From Gallionellaceae bacterium (lineage in GTDB: Bacteria; Pseudomonadota; Gammaproteobacteria; Burkholderiales; Gallionellaceae): a stretch of 39,832 bases of DNA. The notes beneath the pieces are model-generated. The model was not told the DNA's origin. It did not search any database and saw only the letters and a program-made list of their open reading frames with translations. This document shows, piece by piece, positions 25,298 through 33,045 of this stretch (positions are counted from its first letter, which is position 1; every line of letters starts with the position of its first letter). Location: NCBI GenBank assembly GCA_008080515.1, contig VIKH01000001.1, positions 19,940-59,771 on the forward strand, read 5' to 3'. Both the position numbers and the translations under genes were made by a program.

Positions 25298-26257
25298 TCA
25301 GCCGTGCAGCGCGCCGCCGCAACTGCTGCCCTGGCCGGCCGTGCAACCGTAGCAGTGATCGGCGACCCGGACGATATTGCCTTCCAGGCCGGAATGCAGC
25401 AGATCGCGCAAGTGCGGGCGGCCCTTCCCCGGCAGAGCCAGCCCAAGCTGCTGGTTGAAATCGCAGTCGTAAAGATAGCCCTGCCAATCGGCGCTCACCA
25501 GATTACGGCACATCACGTTGCCGAGGTTGGCGGCGGAAAAGCTTCCCTTCAGCAGGCGCAGGTAATCGTTGAACTGCCCCCCGGAAACCAACGCACTGCC
25601 GAAGCGCTGAATCGGCATGTTGGTCATCACGTACAGCCGGTTGAACACGATGCGAAAGCGCTCGAATAATTCTCGCTTGTAATCCGCCTGCAGCGCAACT
25701 TGATCGGATGGCAGCGCCGGGCCTGACGGGTTGTAGACCAGATGCAGGGCAAGGCCGCTGCCTTCCTGCCCGTAGCCCAGCGCATTGAGCAGTTTGAGCG
25801 CCGCGATGCTTTTGTCGAACACGCCTTCCCCGCGCTGTTTGTCCACATTGGCGGAGGTGTAGCACGGCAGCGACGCCACGATTTCCACCCGGTGGTCGGC
25901 CAGAAATTCGGCGAGGCCGCCTTGCCCCGGCTCGAACAGGATAGTCAGGTTGCAGCGGTCAATCACATGCGCGCCCAGCACGGTAGCCTTGACCACCAAT
26001 TCGCGGAATCCGGGATGCAGTTCCGGGGTGCCTCCAGTCAGGTCGAGCGTTCCGATGCGGCGCGCTTCCAGCACGCGCGGAACCAGCCCGATCACATCCC
26101 CGCCCATGATTTCGGTGCGGTTGGGGCCGGCGTTGACGTGGCAATGCTGGCAGGACTGGTTGCACCGGTAACCCAGATTCACCTGCAAAATGTCCAGTTG
26201 ACCCCGATACGGCGCGGGAAATCCGGAGTCCTGAAGCAAGGGCAGGGTAGCGAGCAT
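25298..26257 (-). CDS. arsS: Radical SAM protein ArsS (DUF3641 family)
   Basis: The 319-residue enzyme has the radical SAM 4Fe-4S motif CxxxCxxC in YRCNQSCQHCHVNAGP (about 32-43), then LDLTGGTPELHP. The C-terminal DUF3641 domain has the cysteine-rich end DHCYGCTAGQGSSCGG. ArsS-type enzymes take part in arsenosugar biosynthesis after ArsM methylation; some homologues use selenocysteine at the C-terminal motif, but here all positions are ordinary cysteine codons. GGAG precedes the ATG at 26257. No arsM or other ars gene is nearby, so the arsenic link is by family only. Confidence 0.88.
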   Translation of the reverse strand: MLATLPLLQDSGFPAPYRGQLDILQVNLGYRCNQSCQHCHVNAGPNRTEIMGGDVIGLVPRVLEARRIGTLDLTGGTPELHPGFRELVVKATVLGAHVIDRCNLTILFEPGQGGLAEFLADHRVEIVASLPCYTSANVDKQRGEGVFDKSIAALKLLNALGYGQEGSGLALHLVYNPSGPALPSDQVALQADYKRELFERFRIVFNRLYVMTNMPIQRFGSALVSGGQFNDYLRLLKGSFSAANLGNVMCRNLVSADWQGYLYDCDFNQQLGLALPGKGRPHLRDLLHSGLEGNIVRVADHCYGCTAGQGSSCGGALHG

Positions 26258-26462
26258 AATGTTGTTCTCCGGCAGTAGCGGTCGGCCCGCATTTTAACCC
26301 GCTCCGCGACAAATCGCTCCGACAGTTCCGGCGGGTCGGCAAAAAGCGCGCGCTGGATTTTCCGGGCCGGACAGCGGGTTCCCAACGGCCCGCTGCACGC
26401 GCTGTCACGCGCGTTTCGTGGTATCTTGCACGAGCCCGACGCACGCACCGACCCCCTAAAAC

Positions 26463-27401
26463 ATGAGCCTGTTTTCCCTGATTGCCGCCTTGCTGCTCGA
26501 GCAATTGCACCCTCTTGCTTCGCGCGCATTCCCGCATTCCTGGCTGAATGGTTACACGCAATTTTTTCAGCACCATTTCAACGCTGGGGAACGCAAACAA
26601 GGCCAGCTCGCGTGGCTGATCGCGGTGCTGCTGCCGCTATCCGCGTCAGCCGCGCTGTATTGGCTGCTGTACCGCGCCCACCCGGTGTTCGCTTGGGCGT
26701 TTTGTGTGCTGGTGTTGTACGTTACCCTGGGGTTTCGCCAGTTCAGCCACTACTTTACCGACATTCATCAAGCGCTGCGCGACGGCGACCTGGAAAAGTC
26801 GCGCGCCCTGCTTTCCGGATGGCGCGGTGCGCCAAGCCACGAGTTGAGTCCCGGCGAAGTGGCGCGGGTCGCTATTGAAGAAGCGCTGCTCGCCTCGCAT
26901 CACCACGTATTTGGCGTGACGGCCTGGTTCGTGATCACCATGTTGCTGGGGCTGGGGCCGTCTGGGGCGGTGCTGTACCGGCTGGCGTTTTTCCTCAATG
27001 CGCGCTGGGGAAGGCAAGATGATGCCGACCTTTGTGCGTTCGGCGCGTTCGCACATCAGGCTTACCGCTGGCTAGAATGGTTGCCGTTGCGCTTGACTGC
27101 CGCGACCTTCGCCATTGTCGGCGACTTTGAGGATACCGTCTATTGCTGGCGCACCCAGGCGCAAAGCTGGCCTGACCCGGAAGCGGGTATCGTGCTGGCC
27201 AGCGGGGCGGGCGCGCTCGGCGTGCGCTTGGGGCAACACATCCCGCAAGGCGGTTTACCGCTGGATCGCCCGGAGATGGGAATCGGCGAAGAAGCCGACG
27301 CCGACTTCATGCAAAGCACGGTGGGGCTGGTGTGGCGGGCGCTGGTGTTCTGGATGATTCTGCTGTTATTGCTGGGGCTGGCGAGCCTGGCAGGCGGGTA
27401 A
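26463..27401 (+). CDS. CobD/CbiB-family membrane protein
   Basis: The 312-residue membrane protein resembles CobD/CbiB, which attaches the aminopropanol arm in cobalamin synthesis. Visible family features are the N-terminal LLLEQLHPL helix, an AxEEALLASHHHVFGVTAWF segment near 137-156 (compare VEAxAENxxDGVxxP in true CbiB), and the C-terminal region GALGVRLGQ. The signature is degenerate, and no other cobalamin gene is nearby; such divergent homologues are common in betaproteobacteria and may have another role (AmpE-like). The gene is divergent from arsS across a 205-base spacer. No clear Shine-Dalgarno precedes the ATG. Confidence 0.8.
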   Translation: MSLFSLIAALLLEQLHPLASRAFPHSWLNGYTQFFQHHFNAGERKQGQLAWLIAVLLPLSASAALYWLLYRAHPVFAWAFCVLVLYVTLGFRQFSHYFTDIHQALRDGDLEKSRALLSGWRGAPSHELSPGEVARVAIEEALLASHHHVFGVTAWFVITMLLGLGPSGAVLYRLAFFLNARWGRQDDADLCAFGAFAHQAYRWLEWLPLRLTAATFAIVGDFEDTVYCWRTQAQSWPDPEAGIVLASGAGALGVRLGQHIPQGGLPLDRPEMGIGEEADADFMQSTVGLVWRALVFWMILLLLLGLASLAGG

Positions 27402-27550
27402 GCCAAACTTACATCACATCTTCGCCCCCGTCTGTTTATTGCGATTTTGGCTACCGGCATCCCGCCACTGGTTCAGTGCTCAACAGCAAGGAAAGCTGGT
27501 AGCATGAAACGCGCTCCGGAAAACTAAAACCGGTGAAAGATCACAACGAC

Positions 27551-28666
27551 ATGACAACACCAGCATTACCCACACAGCCAAAAATCGAGGAATTGGAGAG
27601 CATACGGGGATTGGCGGCACTGCTTATAGTCTTTGTCCATATTCCCAAATGGAATCCGATACTAGAGATAGGTATCATCTCTAACGGCTATTTGATGGTC
27701 GATCTGTTTTTTGTGCTGTCCGGATTTGTAATGTTTAGCGTTTATTCAAAAAAAATTAAATCAAAGACTGACTTGTTTAGGTTTCAGTTTTTGAGATTTG
27801 GTCGGCTATATCCGGTTCACATAGTATTTTTGTTGATATTTTTAGGCATTGAGATATCAAAATATATAGCGGTAGCCAAGCTTGGAACGCCAGATATAAG
27901 ATCGGTGCCGTTCGGCGAGAACAGTGTTACTGCGTTAATGCAGCAAGTGTTTTTACTGCAAGCGATTGGGCCGACCGGGAACATTTTAACTTTTAACTTT
28001 CCAGCCTGGTCTATCAGCGTTGAGTTCTACACCTATCTTTTGTTCGGGTTGACTATCCTTCTGCTCGGTAAAATTAAGAACGCCGTCTTTGGTCTGTTAG
28101 CGCTTGTCGCAGTATTGCTGCTAGCGACAAAAACAACATTTGGGTTTGAAGTATTGCTCCGCTGCATTGCCGGTTTTTTTATTGGGTGCCTGTCGGCAGG
28201 CTTCATCGATAGAGCGAGGATAAATATTTCAACCTACATGCCGCTCCTGTTTGCCTTTGCGATAATCGCTTTTCTTCAAATAAAAACCACTAACGATTTT
28301 GACGTTGCCATTTTCTTTCTAACGGCAGGGCTAATTTTGTCGCTCATGCTATCCGGCGGCGGAATTTTAAAACAAATTCTAAATAACAAAATACTTACCT
28401 GGCTGGGCCTGATATCGTATTCCATGTATATGAGCCACGCTCTCGTTTTGTGGATTACTAAAAATATATTCAAGCGGCTTCTCGACATGCCAGAAACGCA
28501 AAGAGCGGATGGCAAATGGGTGCTATCTCTTCCGGTACCGGAAGCAATAGCAGGTACTATTTTCACAGTTCTTCTTGTGCTGGCTGTTAGTCAAATAACG
28601 TACTCTTTTATCGAAAAGCCGTTAAGAGAAAAATCCCGCCGCTTCGCGTTTAGCAAATTAATGTAG
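27551..28666 (+). CDS. Acyltransferase 3 family membrane O-acyltransferase
   Basis: The 371-residue protein has about ten membrane helices. It begins with the acyltransferase-3 signature ESIRGLAALLIVFVHI (about 14-29), where R and H are the conserved residues, and has YSMYMSHALVLWI near residue 290. Such enzymes acylate surface sugars or periplasmic glycans. Base composition is clearly different from neighbours: many ATA, AAA, TTT and TTA codons against a GC-rich background, a sign of recent transfer. The frame also opens at GTG 27533, but ATG 27551 gives the usual start; neither has a good ribosome-binding site. It stands alone, with no polysaccharide genes next to it. Confidence 0.85.
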   Translation: MTTPALPTQPKIEELESIRGLAALLIVFVHIPKWNPILEIGIISNGYLMVDLFFVLSGFVMFSVYSKKIKSKTDLFRFQFLRFGRLYPVHIVFLLIFLGIEISKYIAVAKLGTPDIRSVPFGENSVTALMQQVFLLQAIGPTGNILTFNFPAWSISVEFYTYLLFGLTILLLGKIKNAVFGLLALVAVLLLATKTTFGFEVLLRCIAGFFIGCLSAGFIDRARINISTYMPLLFAFAIIAFLQIKTTNDFDVAIFFLTAGLILSLMLSGGGILKQILNNKILTWLGLISYSMYMSHALVLWITKNIFKRLLDMPETQRADGKWVLSLPVPEAIAGTIFTVLLVLAVSQITYSFIEKPLREKSRRFAFSKLM

Positions 28667-28870
28667 TGTCGCGCTCTTGGCGGCACATATGCGCAATCCT
28701 TTTTAGATCGGACTGTGTCAATTTGCACGAGCAAAGCGAAGTAGCAAATTGCCTGACTTTGTTATTGGCCAGGCATGCCGGGTTGAACCCGACCCACACA
28801 ACGCCCTGGCGGTCCGCATCAACTCCAGATAGCGTGCAACCCTGCGCCGGGCAAGAAATCGCGTAGCGCG

Positions 28871-29542
28871 CTACTCGCATGCCACCGCTTTCAGTTCGCT
28901 GCCTGGAAATTCGCTTTGCAGCTCCACCATTTTTGCGGAGATTTCCGCTTCCGGGTTGCTCAGCGTGAACAGGGCTAGTGTGAGCTTGCCGGCGCGTTCG
29001 CCCACCGTGGCGGATTTCACTCCCTTATCGCGTATTTTCTCCAGAAATTTCTGGGCGGCATCCTCGGTTTTAAATACGCCCAAAGAAATGGCGTGCTGCC
29101 ATTTCCCGGCATCCTGCACAATGAAGTATTCCTCGATGCCGAGAGATTTGAGCTGGGCAACTTTTTTATCGGTCTCTGCGCGGCTTTGCCGGGGCGGGAT
29201 GTAGACCCAATAACTGCTGTTGCGCTCCACCTGCCGCTGGGTGACCATGGTGCCCAGGTTCAATCCGTCCAGCGCGGCGGCGGCACGCGCGAGATCGCCG
29301 CCGGAAAACTCACCCCATTCCAAACACGGTGACGCGGCTGCGGCAGGCACGGCGGCAAGCGACGAAGCCGGGGCAAGCGCGATGTATGCTTGCGGAGCTT
29401 TCAGCAGCTTGATTTTTTCCTCGTTGAGCGGCAGGCGGGGTCGCAGATGTGCGCCATCACCCATCAATGCATCGCCCCAGCGCATGAAAACAAGAAAGCC
29501 CGCGCAGGCCAGCAGTAATAACCCGAACAGCATCTTCATCAC
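28871..29542 (-). CDS. SPOR domain protein
   Basis: The 223-residue protein has an N-terminal membrane helix (about 3-20), an Ala-rich periplasmic part, and a SPOR domain at about 105-180 (SYWVYIPPRQSRAETDKKVAQLKSLGIEEYFIV and HAISLGVFKTEDAAQKFLEKIRDKGV). SPOR domains bind denuded septal peptidoglycan. The GTG start overlaps the coaX stop by four bases, and birA-coaX-SPOR is a common betaproteobacterial order. The 204-base gap downstream (28667-28870) contains a short palindrome CGGGTTGAACCCG and no gene that I can support. Confidence 0.9.
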   Translation of the reverse strand: MMKMLFGLLLLACAGFLVFMRWGDALMGDGAHLRPRLPLNEEKIKLLKAPQAYIALAPASSLAAVPAAAASPCLEWGEFSGGDLARAAAALDGLNLGTMVTQRQVERNSSYWVYIPPRQSRAETDKKVAQLKSLGIEEYFIVQDAGKWQHAISLGVFKTEDAAQKFLEKIRDKGVKSATVGERAGKLTLALFTLSNPEAEISAKMVELQSEFPGSELKAVACE

Positions 29543-30258
29543 AACCCCGTTTCCCGCCCGATTATATGCAATCCGCGCAGCACCAGATTATCCACCCGCT
29601 CCAGAGGCAGATCGAGATGCGGTTGCACCTCTTCCGCCGCGCCGCCGGAAAGCAGGCAGCGTGCGCCGCTTTCACCGAGCAAAGCATATTGCTGCCGGAT
29701 GGCACCTGCCGTGGCCTGGATCGCGCCGCTATGGATGGCATCGGCGGTATTGCGTGGAAACTCCTGCCATACCCCGGCAGCCGGCTTGAGGATGGCTGCC
29801 CCTTCGGACACGCTGCGCCGCATCATGTCAACGCCAGGCAAAATCAGGCCACCGATGAATTCACCCTGTGCCGATAGGGCATCCACCGTGGTCGCGGTGC
29901 CGCAGTTCACCACCAGGCAAGCCGCGCGCTCCCGATGCCACGCCGCGACCAGCGCCGCCCAGCGGTCGCTGCCCAACCGGGCTGGCTGATTGTAGCGGTT
30001 GCGCACACCGCTTTGTCCGGCTACCGCCACGATGAATTCAAGCGGGCAAGGCCATGGCGCGCACGCGAAGCGGATGCGCTGCTCCGCTTCTTTACCCGCA
30101 ACGTTGGACGCAACAATTTTGCTCGGCGGCGGCAAGGTCGCAAACGCCTGCAGCAAGGCCGTCGCGTCAGCCTGGCCGACCACGCCTTGCCGCAACCAGC
30201 TTTCGCCTTCAACCAGCGCCCACTTGATACGGCTGTTGCCGGAATCAATCAGCAGCAT
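29539..30258 (-). CDS. coaX: Type III pantothenate kinase
   Basis: CoaX phosphorylates pantothenate, the first step in coenzyme A synthesis. The 239-residue product has the phosphate-binding start LLIDSGNSRIKWALV, the GSDRWAALVAAW segment (about 97-108), the NCGTATTVDAL motif (about 119-129) and GGLILPGVDMM, all characteristic of type III enzymes. ATG 30258 lies within the end of birA (14-base overlap), as is common for this pair. It is coupled to the SPOR gene downstream. Confidence 0.96.
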   Translation of the reverse strand: MLLIDSGNSRIKWALVEGESWLRQGVVGQADATALLQAFATLPPPSKIVASNVAGKEAEQRIRFACAPWPCPLEFIVAVAGQSGVRNRYNQPARLGSDRWAALVAAWHRERAACLVVNCGTATTVDALSAQGEFIGGLILPGVDMMRRSVSEGAAILKPAAGVWQEFPRNTADAIHSGAIQATAGAIRQQYALLGESGARCLLSGGAAEEVQPHLDLPLERVDNLVLRGLHIIGRETGL

Positions 30259-31276
30259 TCACGCCCCCAGTCGCCCTCAAGCTGACCTCACCCACATTGA
30301 ACTTCCGTATTTCCTGCGCCATTTCCAGTTCGAGCGAGCCGTCTGCGGCCACGCCACGTGCAATACCCGCCACCTTGCTACCGTCTGGCAGCAGCAACCG
30401 CACTTGCTGCCCGCGCGCGCCGTGGTAGCTTTCCCATTCTGCGCGCAAGGCGGCAAAACCGTTTCTGGAAAACACCTCCAGTACGCCGCACAGTTCGCGC
30501 AATATTGCCGCAAGCAGAAGATTGCGTTCCGGCACGACAGTTATCATTTCCTCCAAACTGGTTGCGGGCTGCCCGATCCGGCTTGTTGGCGTACCGGAGA
30601 ATGACAGGTTGAGCCCGATGCCGATCACCACCGCGCTTGGCCCCAGCACGTCACCTTGCGCCTCAACCAGGATGCCCGCCAATTTCCCGTGCGCGCCGAG
30701 CACGTCATTCGGCCATTTGAGGGTAACACCCTTCACGCCTAACCCGTGCAGCGCACGCACCAGCGCCACACCTACCGCCAGGCTCAAGCCGGACAACGCC
30801 GCCAGGCCGCATTCGAAGCGCCACAGCAACGAGAAAGTCAGCGCGTTCCCCAAGCCGGAGCGCCACGCTCGCCCCATGCGCCCGCGCCCGCCGCTTTGCC
30901 ATTCCGCCGCCAGCACGCTGCCGGATGGTGCGCCGCGCGCGGCTTGCCCCATCAGCAGGGTGTTACTGGAAGTCGCGCTATCGAGTATTTCGATCCGGAA
31001 GTGCCTGCCGGTTTCGCCCAGACATTCACCGATGCGCGCAGCATCCAGCCATTGCGGGGGGTTGGCCAAACGGTAGCCGCGACCCCGTACACTGTGCAGG
31101 ATCAAGCCGTATCCGCCCGCTTCCCGCAATGCGTTGTGTACGCTGGCGCGCGACAATCCCAGCTGCTTCGCCATGGCTTCCCCGGAATGAAATTCACCGT
31201 CGGCCAGCAGGCGCAGCAGAATGAAAGTCAGCACTCCCGGTGCGTTCTGTTGCGGCGCGCTCACGGGGGTATTCAT
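30245..31276 (-). CDS. birA: Biotin-protein ligase and biotin operon repressor
   Basis: BirA attaches biotin to acetyl-CoA carboxylase and represses biotin genes. The 343-residue protein has an N-terminal winged helix (about 17-70, GEAMAKQLGLSRASVHNALREAGGYG), the ATP/biotin loop GGRGRMGRAW (about 130-139), LKWPNDVL (about 185-192), and a C-terminal SH3-like domain. It is thus the bifunctional class. The ATG at 31276 has no strong Shine-Dalgarno. It heads the birA-coaX-SPOR operon. Confidence 0.96.
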   Translation of the reverse strand: MNTPVSAPQQNAPGVLTFILLRLLADGEFHSGEAMAKQLGLSRASVHNALREAGGYGLILHSVRGRGYRLANPPQWLDAARIGECLGETGRHFRIEILDSATSSNTLLMGQAARGAPSGSVLAAEWQSGGRGRMGRAWRSGLGNALTFSLLWRFECGLAALSGLSLAVGVALVRALHGLGVKGVTLKWPNDVLGAHGKLAGILVEAQGDVLGPSAVVIGIGLNLSFSGTPTSRIGQPATSLEEMITVVPERNLLLAAILRELCGVLEVFSRNGFAALRAEWESYHGARGQQVRLLLPDGSKVAGIARGVAADGSLELEMAQEIRKFNVGEVSLRATGGVNAAD

Positions 31277-31437
31277 TAAAATTCAGTTGCCCGCGAAGCG
31301 GTTCTCGCAGGGATATTGCCCAAAGGCAATAACTTGCAATATCACAAAAAACACGAACAAATTCAAAAAAATTTCCCGTGGCCGCGCGATACCTGATGAG
31401 TGAGCCGCCATAATCTGACAACCGGTGGATTTATTTG

Positions 31438-31463
31438 GGGCCATTCGCGTTTTTCGCGGGCCC
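31438..31463 (-). terminator. Hairpin after the patatin gene
   Basis: GGGCC (31438-31442) pairs with GGCCC (31459-31463), with an inner CGCG/CGCG stem around a T-rich loop. It lies 17 bases past the patatin stop. On the minus strand it is followed by CAAATAAAT, so it is only a moderate terminator. The remaining bases up to birA (31276) are AT-rich and probably hold the birA promoter. Confidence 0.5.
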
Positions 31464-31479
31464 ATTACAGTTTTTGGGT

Positions 31480-32649
31480 TCATTGCGGTAAGCTGGCCGC
31501 CGCATCAATCTTGAATTCCGGATCGAGAAACGCGCGTATTTCCTCTTTGCGTTTCATTGCATCCTGATAACCCAGTTCGATCAGCGCGCGACAGAACTCT
31601 TTTTCGAACAACAGATAGCTGACCAGATTGGCCCCGCTGCGCCGCATCGCGCCCATGCTGCGCAGCAGGAGGCGGATAGTCCACGGCAAACGGCTGGCAT
31701 ATCGCTCCGCGATGGCATCTATGGGTTGGCTCGGCTCGATCAGCAGTACGTCAATGTGACGCAAATTGACTGCCTCGCGGGCACCTTCATGCATCATGGA
31801 AACGGTGCGGTTGATGCGGCGCAAGCGTTCCAGATCCACTTCCATACTGTCAAGAAAGATGCTGTTCAGCGCGTGGCCGGCGATATGCGCCAGCGACGGA
31901 TAATCATTCAGTTGCCCGTGCCTGGGCTGCTCCGGACTACCCTGTCCGAGCCCGATTATCAGCACGCGGCTGGCCCCCAGATGCAGAGCGGCGCTGATGG
32001 GGGCGATCTGGCGCATCGAGCCATCGCCGAAAAATTCGCGGTGGATATGCACCGCCGGAAACAGAAATGGGATGGCCGAAGAGGCCAGCAAATGGCTGGC
32101 ATCAATTTTTACCGGAGCGCTACGCCGCCGCGCCCGCTGCCACGGCTGTATGTCTTTTGCGCCCTGGTAGAACGCCACGGAATGCCCCGTACCGTAACCC
32201 GAAGCCGTGATGCTGAGCGCATGCAGCAGCCCGGCGTCTATACTTTCCTGGATTTTTTCGCACGGCAGGGTTTTGTTCAGCAAATCAACCAGCGGCGCGT
32301 TGTCCAGCAGGGACACCTGGTTTAGCTTGTTGATACCTACGGTGCCCAATATCACACCGATAAACCAGCGGATGCTGTTGCCGAATACCCCAACCGGATC
32401 CGCGCGATAAACGTCCCCTACCTGAAAGTTTTTCCAGATATTGCTGAGATATTGCACGCCCTTGCGGAAATTCTGCGCGTTTACCGCCAGCGTGGCCGCA
32501 TTCAGCGCGCCAGCCGAGGTGCCGCAAATAATGGGAAAGGGGTTGTGTGCGTCGCGCGGCAGTATTCCGGCAATGGCCCTCAACACCCCGATCTGGTAAG
32601 CGGCGCGCGCGCCACCGCCGGATAAAATCAAACCCAGTTTAGGCTTCAT
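31480..32649 (-). CDS. Patatin-like phospholipase
   Basis: The 389-residue protein has the patatin catalytic pieces: the oxyanion loop SGGGARAAYQIGVLRAI (about 10-26), the nucleophile elbow GTSAG (near residue 46) and the catalytic dyad aspartate in GDGSMRQ (near 202). It should hydrolyse lipid acyl chains. It lacks an obvious signal peptide or barrel domain, so it is cytoplasmic or peripheral, unlike PlpD. I chose ATG 32649 because the family begins MKPKLGLILSGGG there; the longer frame runs into the upstream gene. Its start is 19 bases after that gene's stop. Confidence 0.92.
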   Translation of the reverse strand: MKPKLGLILSGGGARAAYQIGVLRAIAGILPRDAHNPFPIICGTSAGALNAATLAVNAQNFRKGVQYLSNIWKNFQVGDVYRADPVGVFGNSIRWFIGVILGTVGINKLNQVSLLDNAPLVDLLNKTLPCEKIQESIDAGLLHALSITASGYGTGHSVAFYQGAKDIQPWQRARRRSAPVKIDASHLLASSAIPFLFPAVHIHREFFGDGSMRQIAPISAALHLGASRVLIIGLGQGSPEQPRHGQLNDYPSLAHIAGHALNSIFLDSMEVDLERLRRINRTVSMMHEGAREAVNLRHIDVLLIEPSQPIDAIAERYASRLPWTIRLLLRSMGAMRRSGANLVSYLLFEKEFCRALIELGYQDAMKRKEEIRAFLDPEFKIDAAASLPQ

Positions 32650-32668
32650 GCCCCGATGCGCCGGCCTT

Positions 32669-32935
32669 TCAAGAGATTTCCAGGTCGCTCGGGTCAACTT
32701 TGGCCTGTACGCTTTCGAGCGCTTCCAGCAAGGTTTCTTCGGGCAGATCGTTCACTAGCTTGGACAGCAGTTCCGCCGCTTCGGCCGCTTCGCCCGGAAG
32801 GTCGCGGCCATCGGTATTGGCTACCAGAGCGGCGGCGGCCCCTACCACTTTCAGCAATTCCGCGCGCTCGCCCATCAATATTTCCATCTCTTCGCGCAAC
32901 ATGGCGGTTTCCTGCTTATTCAACTGGTCAAGCAT
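32669..32935 (-). CDS. Small acidic helical protein, unknown
   Basis: The 88-residue protein is mostly charged helix (EMEILMGERAELLKVVGAAAALV, then EAAELLSKLVNDLPEETLLEALESV), with a clear acidic bias. No known domain is recognised. ATG 32935 has GGGAG five bases upstream, which decides it over the ATG four codons earlier. It is directly upstream of the patatin gene and probably co-transcribed. It may be a regulatory or scaffold partner, but nothing in the sequence proves it. Confidence 0.7.
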   Translation of the reverse strand: MLDQLNKQETAMLREEMEILMGERAELLKVVGAAAALVANTDGRDLPGEAAEAAELLSKLVNDLPEETLLEALESVQAKVDPSDLEIS

Positions 32936-32970
32936 GTCAGCTCCCATCCGTTAGCTTCTGAAATCCCGGT

Positions 32971-33004
32971 AGGGTGGATGCGGCCTGCGGCCTTTATCCA
33001 CCCT
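32971..33004. repeat. Palindromic repeat of the GTAGGGTGGAT type
   Basis: AGGGTGGAT (32971-32979) pairs with ATCCACCCT (32996-33004), with GCGGCC/GGCC pairing inside. This form of repeat (GGGTGGATGCGGC...TTTATCCACCC) is widespread between genes of many proteobacteria. Here it sits between hrpA and the small-protein gene and may also act as a 3' end for hrpA or as a transcript boundary. Confidence 0.75.
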
Positions 33005-33045
33005 GCATTATTTTTGCGTCTGCCAAAATTATACATGGTGTTTCC

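Noticed and set aside
25298-25400. Selenocysteine in ArsS
   Set aside because: The C-terminal motif is read through with cysteine codons and there is no in-frame TGA.
28770-28870. tRNA-like GGGTTGAACCC segment
   Set aside because: Only a short palindrome; no acceptor stem or anticodon arm can be folded around it.
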